A DNA stretch of 64,000 nt from CALAGB01 sp963789565 (GTDB taxonomy: Bacteria; Chloroflexota; Chloroflexia; Thermomicrobiales; Thermomicrobiaceae), in contig CAWBKX010000002.1 of the NCBI GenBank assembly GCA_963789565.1, positions 3,100,001 to 3,164,000 on the forward strand. Reading direction: 5' to 3'. This document shows, in pieces, positions 62,923 to 64,000 of this stretch. A program made the translations under genes and the position numbers. The notes under the pieces were generated by a model that ran no database searches, was not told the DNA's origin, and saw nothing but the letters and a program-made list of their open reading frames with translations. Position 1 is the stretch's first letter. Each line of letters begins with the position of its first letter.

Positions 62923-63571
62923 GCGCCGCCAGGATGAGCGGAAGCCGTCAACTATGATGGATGAACCAACGTCCGCGGTGGAGATTCTGGCTCCGACCTT
63001 GTTCGAATATCTCATCACGCGCTCACTTCGGCCGGGCGTTCCGGTCCGGCATGCCGGTATGCGCCTCTCGCGCTGGCACGACATAGACGGCGGCGCCTCT
63101 GTGATCCTCTGCGGTCTGGCGGGGGCGCTCAGGCCTGGTCTGGTCCCCGGCGACGTAGTGGTTCCGGACGAGTGCTCGTTCGAGGGCGAGGATTTGATAA
63201 CGATGGACCCCATCCTGGTCGCGGCGCTGCGGAACGCCGCGCGGTCGCTCGGATACGCGGCCTACGGTGGCCAGCTCCTTACGGCTAGGAATCTCGTGAC
63301 TGGAGATGCGAGCTGTCTTTGGGCGGCGCGCGGCTTTGTGGCGGCCGACATGGAAGCGGCGCTCCTGCCCCGTGGGTTGCGCGTTGCCGTGATCCGCGTG
63401 ATTCTCGACGCACCGGGCGACTCGATCTCCTCGGAATGGACCAATCCCGCGGGGGCCATGATCGACGTGCGGCGTTGGCGCGAGATGCTGTGGATGGCGC
63501 GTCACGCGCCGGTATTGACCAGGCGTGCCGCCAAGATTGCCGCGCTAGCTGCGCAGGGGTTGTTGACGTGA
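62912..63571 (+). CDS. hpnG: Adenosylhopane nucleosidase/phosphorylase HpnG
   Basis: A 219-residue nucleoside-phosphorylase-like protein. It has a short ILCGLAGALRPGLVPGDVVV pattern, GYAAYGGQLLTA and AARGFVAADMEAALL, where the MEAA motif matches the purine-nucleosidase fold. HpnG releases adenine from adenosylhopane, following HpnH, on the way to ribosylhopane. ATG 62912 overlaps hpnA by 11 bases; ATG 62954 is another start. The family is recognised mainly by location in hopanoid loci and by the fold. Confidence 0.85.
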   Translation: MTGERRQDERKPSTMMDEPTSAVEILAPTLFEYLITRSLRPGVPVRHAGMRLSRWHDIDGGASVILCGLAGALRPGLVPGDVVVPDECSFEGEDLITMDPILVAALRNAARSLGYAAYGGQLLTARNLVTGDASCLWAARGFVAADMEAALLPRGLRVAVIRVILDAPGDSISSEWTNPAGAMIDVRRWREMLWMARHAPVLTRRAAKIAALAAQGLLT

Positions 63572-63704
63572 GTTCGAACTGATTCATCCCGCAATTCGTC
63601 GATTCCGCGTACAATCGGAGACTGGCTGGGATGGCTGATGCCGCTCCCGCGTTGATTTCGCTGAGAACACACCGGACCACGAGTCTAGAGGAATGGAAGG
63701 CGCG

Positions 63705-64000
63705 ATGGCTGTCGAAGAGCACGCCGAGCGTTCCCGCCTGGAGCGCACCCGTGATGAGATTGCCGAACAAGAGGCGGCGGCGGTCAAGCGACAGCACGAA
63801 CGCGGCAAGCTTTCAGCGCGCGAGCGCGTTCATCTCCTCCTCGATGAAGGCAGCTTCGTCGAGCTCGATCCCTTTGTGCGTCACAGATCCATCAATTTTG
63901 GCATGGAGCATCGCCGTCCCTTCGGTGACGGCGTCATCACCGGCTACGGCACAGTGGATGGGCGCACCGTAGCGGTCTTCTCGCACGACTTCACCGTCTT
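63705..64000 (+). CDS. Acyl-CoA carboxylase carboxyltransferase (beta) subunit, N-terminal part
   Basis: The first 98 residues run to the window edge. RHRSINFGMEHRRPFGDGVI and TGYGTVDGRTVAVFSHDF are the N-terminal biotin-carboxyl-transferase domain of propionyl-CoA carboxylase/methylmalonyl-CoA decarboxylase beta subunits. The start is ATG 63705 with GGAAGG upstream, or ATG 63693 in frame. If this is propionyl-CoA carboxylase, its product (2S)-methylmalonyl-CoA would feed the epimerase and mutase in this window. It is oriented like hpnG but is 133 bases away and probably has its own promoter. Confidence 0.85.
   Translation, partial: MAVEEHAERSRLERTRDEIAEQEAAAVKRQHERGKLSARERVHLLLDEGSFVELDPFVRHRSINFGMEHRRPFGDGVITGYGTVDGRTVAVFSHDFTV

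Overview
This 64-kb window is a gene-dense bacterial chromosome segment of moderately high GC (roughly 60% by eye). It has no rRNA, tRNA, CRISPR array or recognisable insertion sequence. The gene content fits a rod-shaped member of the Chloroflexota, perhaps near the Thermomicrobia: a complete hopanoid locus with a type 2 IPP isomerase, an actinobacteria-like MurT/GatD pair, mre and min genes, LLM-type flavin oxidoreductase and YegS-type kinase. This placement is an inference from gene content; no marker-gene phylogeny was possible.

Layout. 1-5.6 kb: a truncated CinA/PncC-like gene, an M16 peptidase, an OmpR-type two-component pair whose kinase is frameshifted, an ICL/PEP-mutase family enzyme and an LLM oxidoreductase. 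5.7-18 kb: an XRE regulator, a 1-kb gene-free stretch with two unexplained structures, two membrane proteins, a CsaA-like chaperone, penicillin acylase, OsmC, NUDIX, ADP-ribosylglycohydrolase and DUF72 genes. 18.0-18.7 kb: a two-domain thioredoxin-fold oxidoreductase whose second active site is encoded UGA-x-x-Cys, followed by a bacterial-SECIS-like hairpin; it is a very probable selenoprotein. 18.8-41.5 kb: an MFS exporter, a DesK/NarL-type two-component pair, a large XRE-ATPase-TPR regulator, selB (selenocysteine elongation factor) overlapping a PIG-L deacetylase, then peptidase, MocR regulator, DUF255, Asp-box, dehydrogenase, GT-C, class II aldolase and lipid kinase genes.

41.9-53.7 kb is one long plus-strand run for cell shape, envelope and division: mreB, mreC, murT, gatD, a metallophosphoesterase, mreD, mrdA (PBP2), minC, minD and minE, followed by methylmalonyl-CoA epimerase and mutase. 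53.9-63.6 kb is a divergent hopanoid locus. The minus-strand arm is fni, hpnC, hpnD, hpnE and shc, leading from IPP/DMAPP balance to squalene to hopene. The plus-strand arm is hpnH, hpnA and hpnG, for side-chain extension and processing. The fni product carries a C-terminal YjbQ (UPF0047) domain, an unusual fusion. The window ends inside an acyl-CoA carboxyltransferase gene that would feed the methylmalonyl-CoA genes.

The most interesting points are the UGA-containing redox protein paired with selB in the same window, the IPP isomerase-YjbQ fusion, and six single-base frameshifts in five otherwise well-conserved genes. Five of the six can be repaired by changing one short homopolymer run by one base, so sequencing error is as likely as gene decay. 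A 133-bp element with 27-bp perfect terminal inverted repeats lies between the mutase and cyclase genes.
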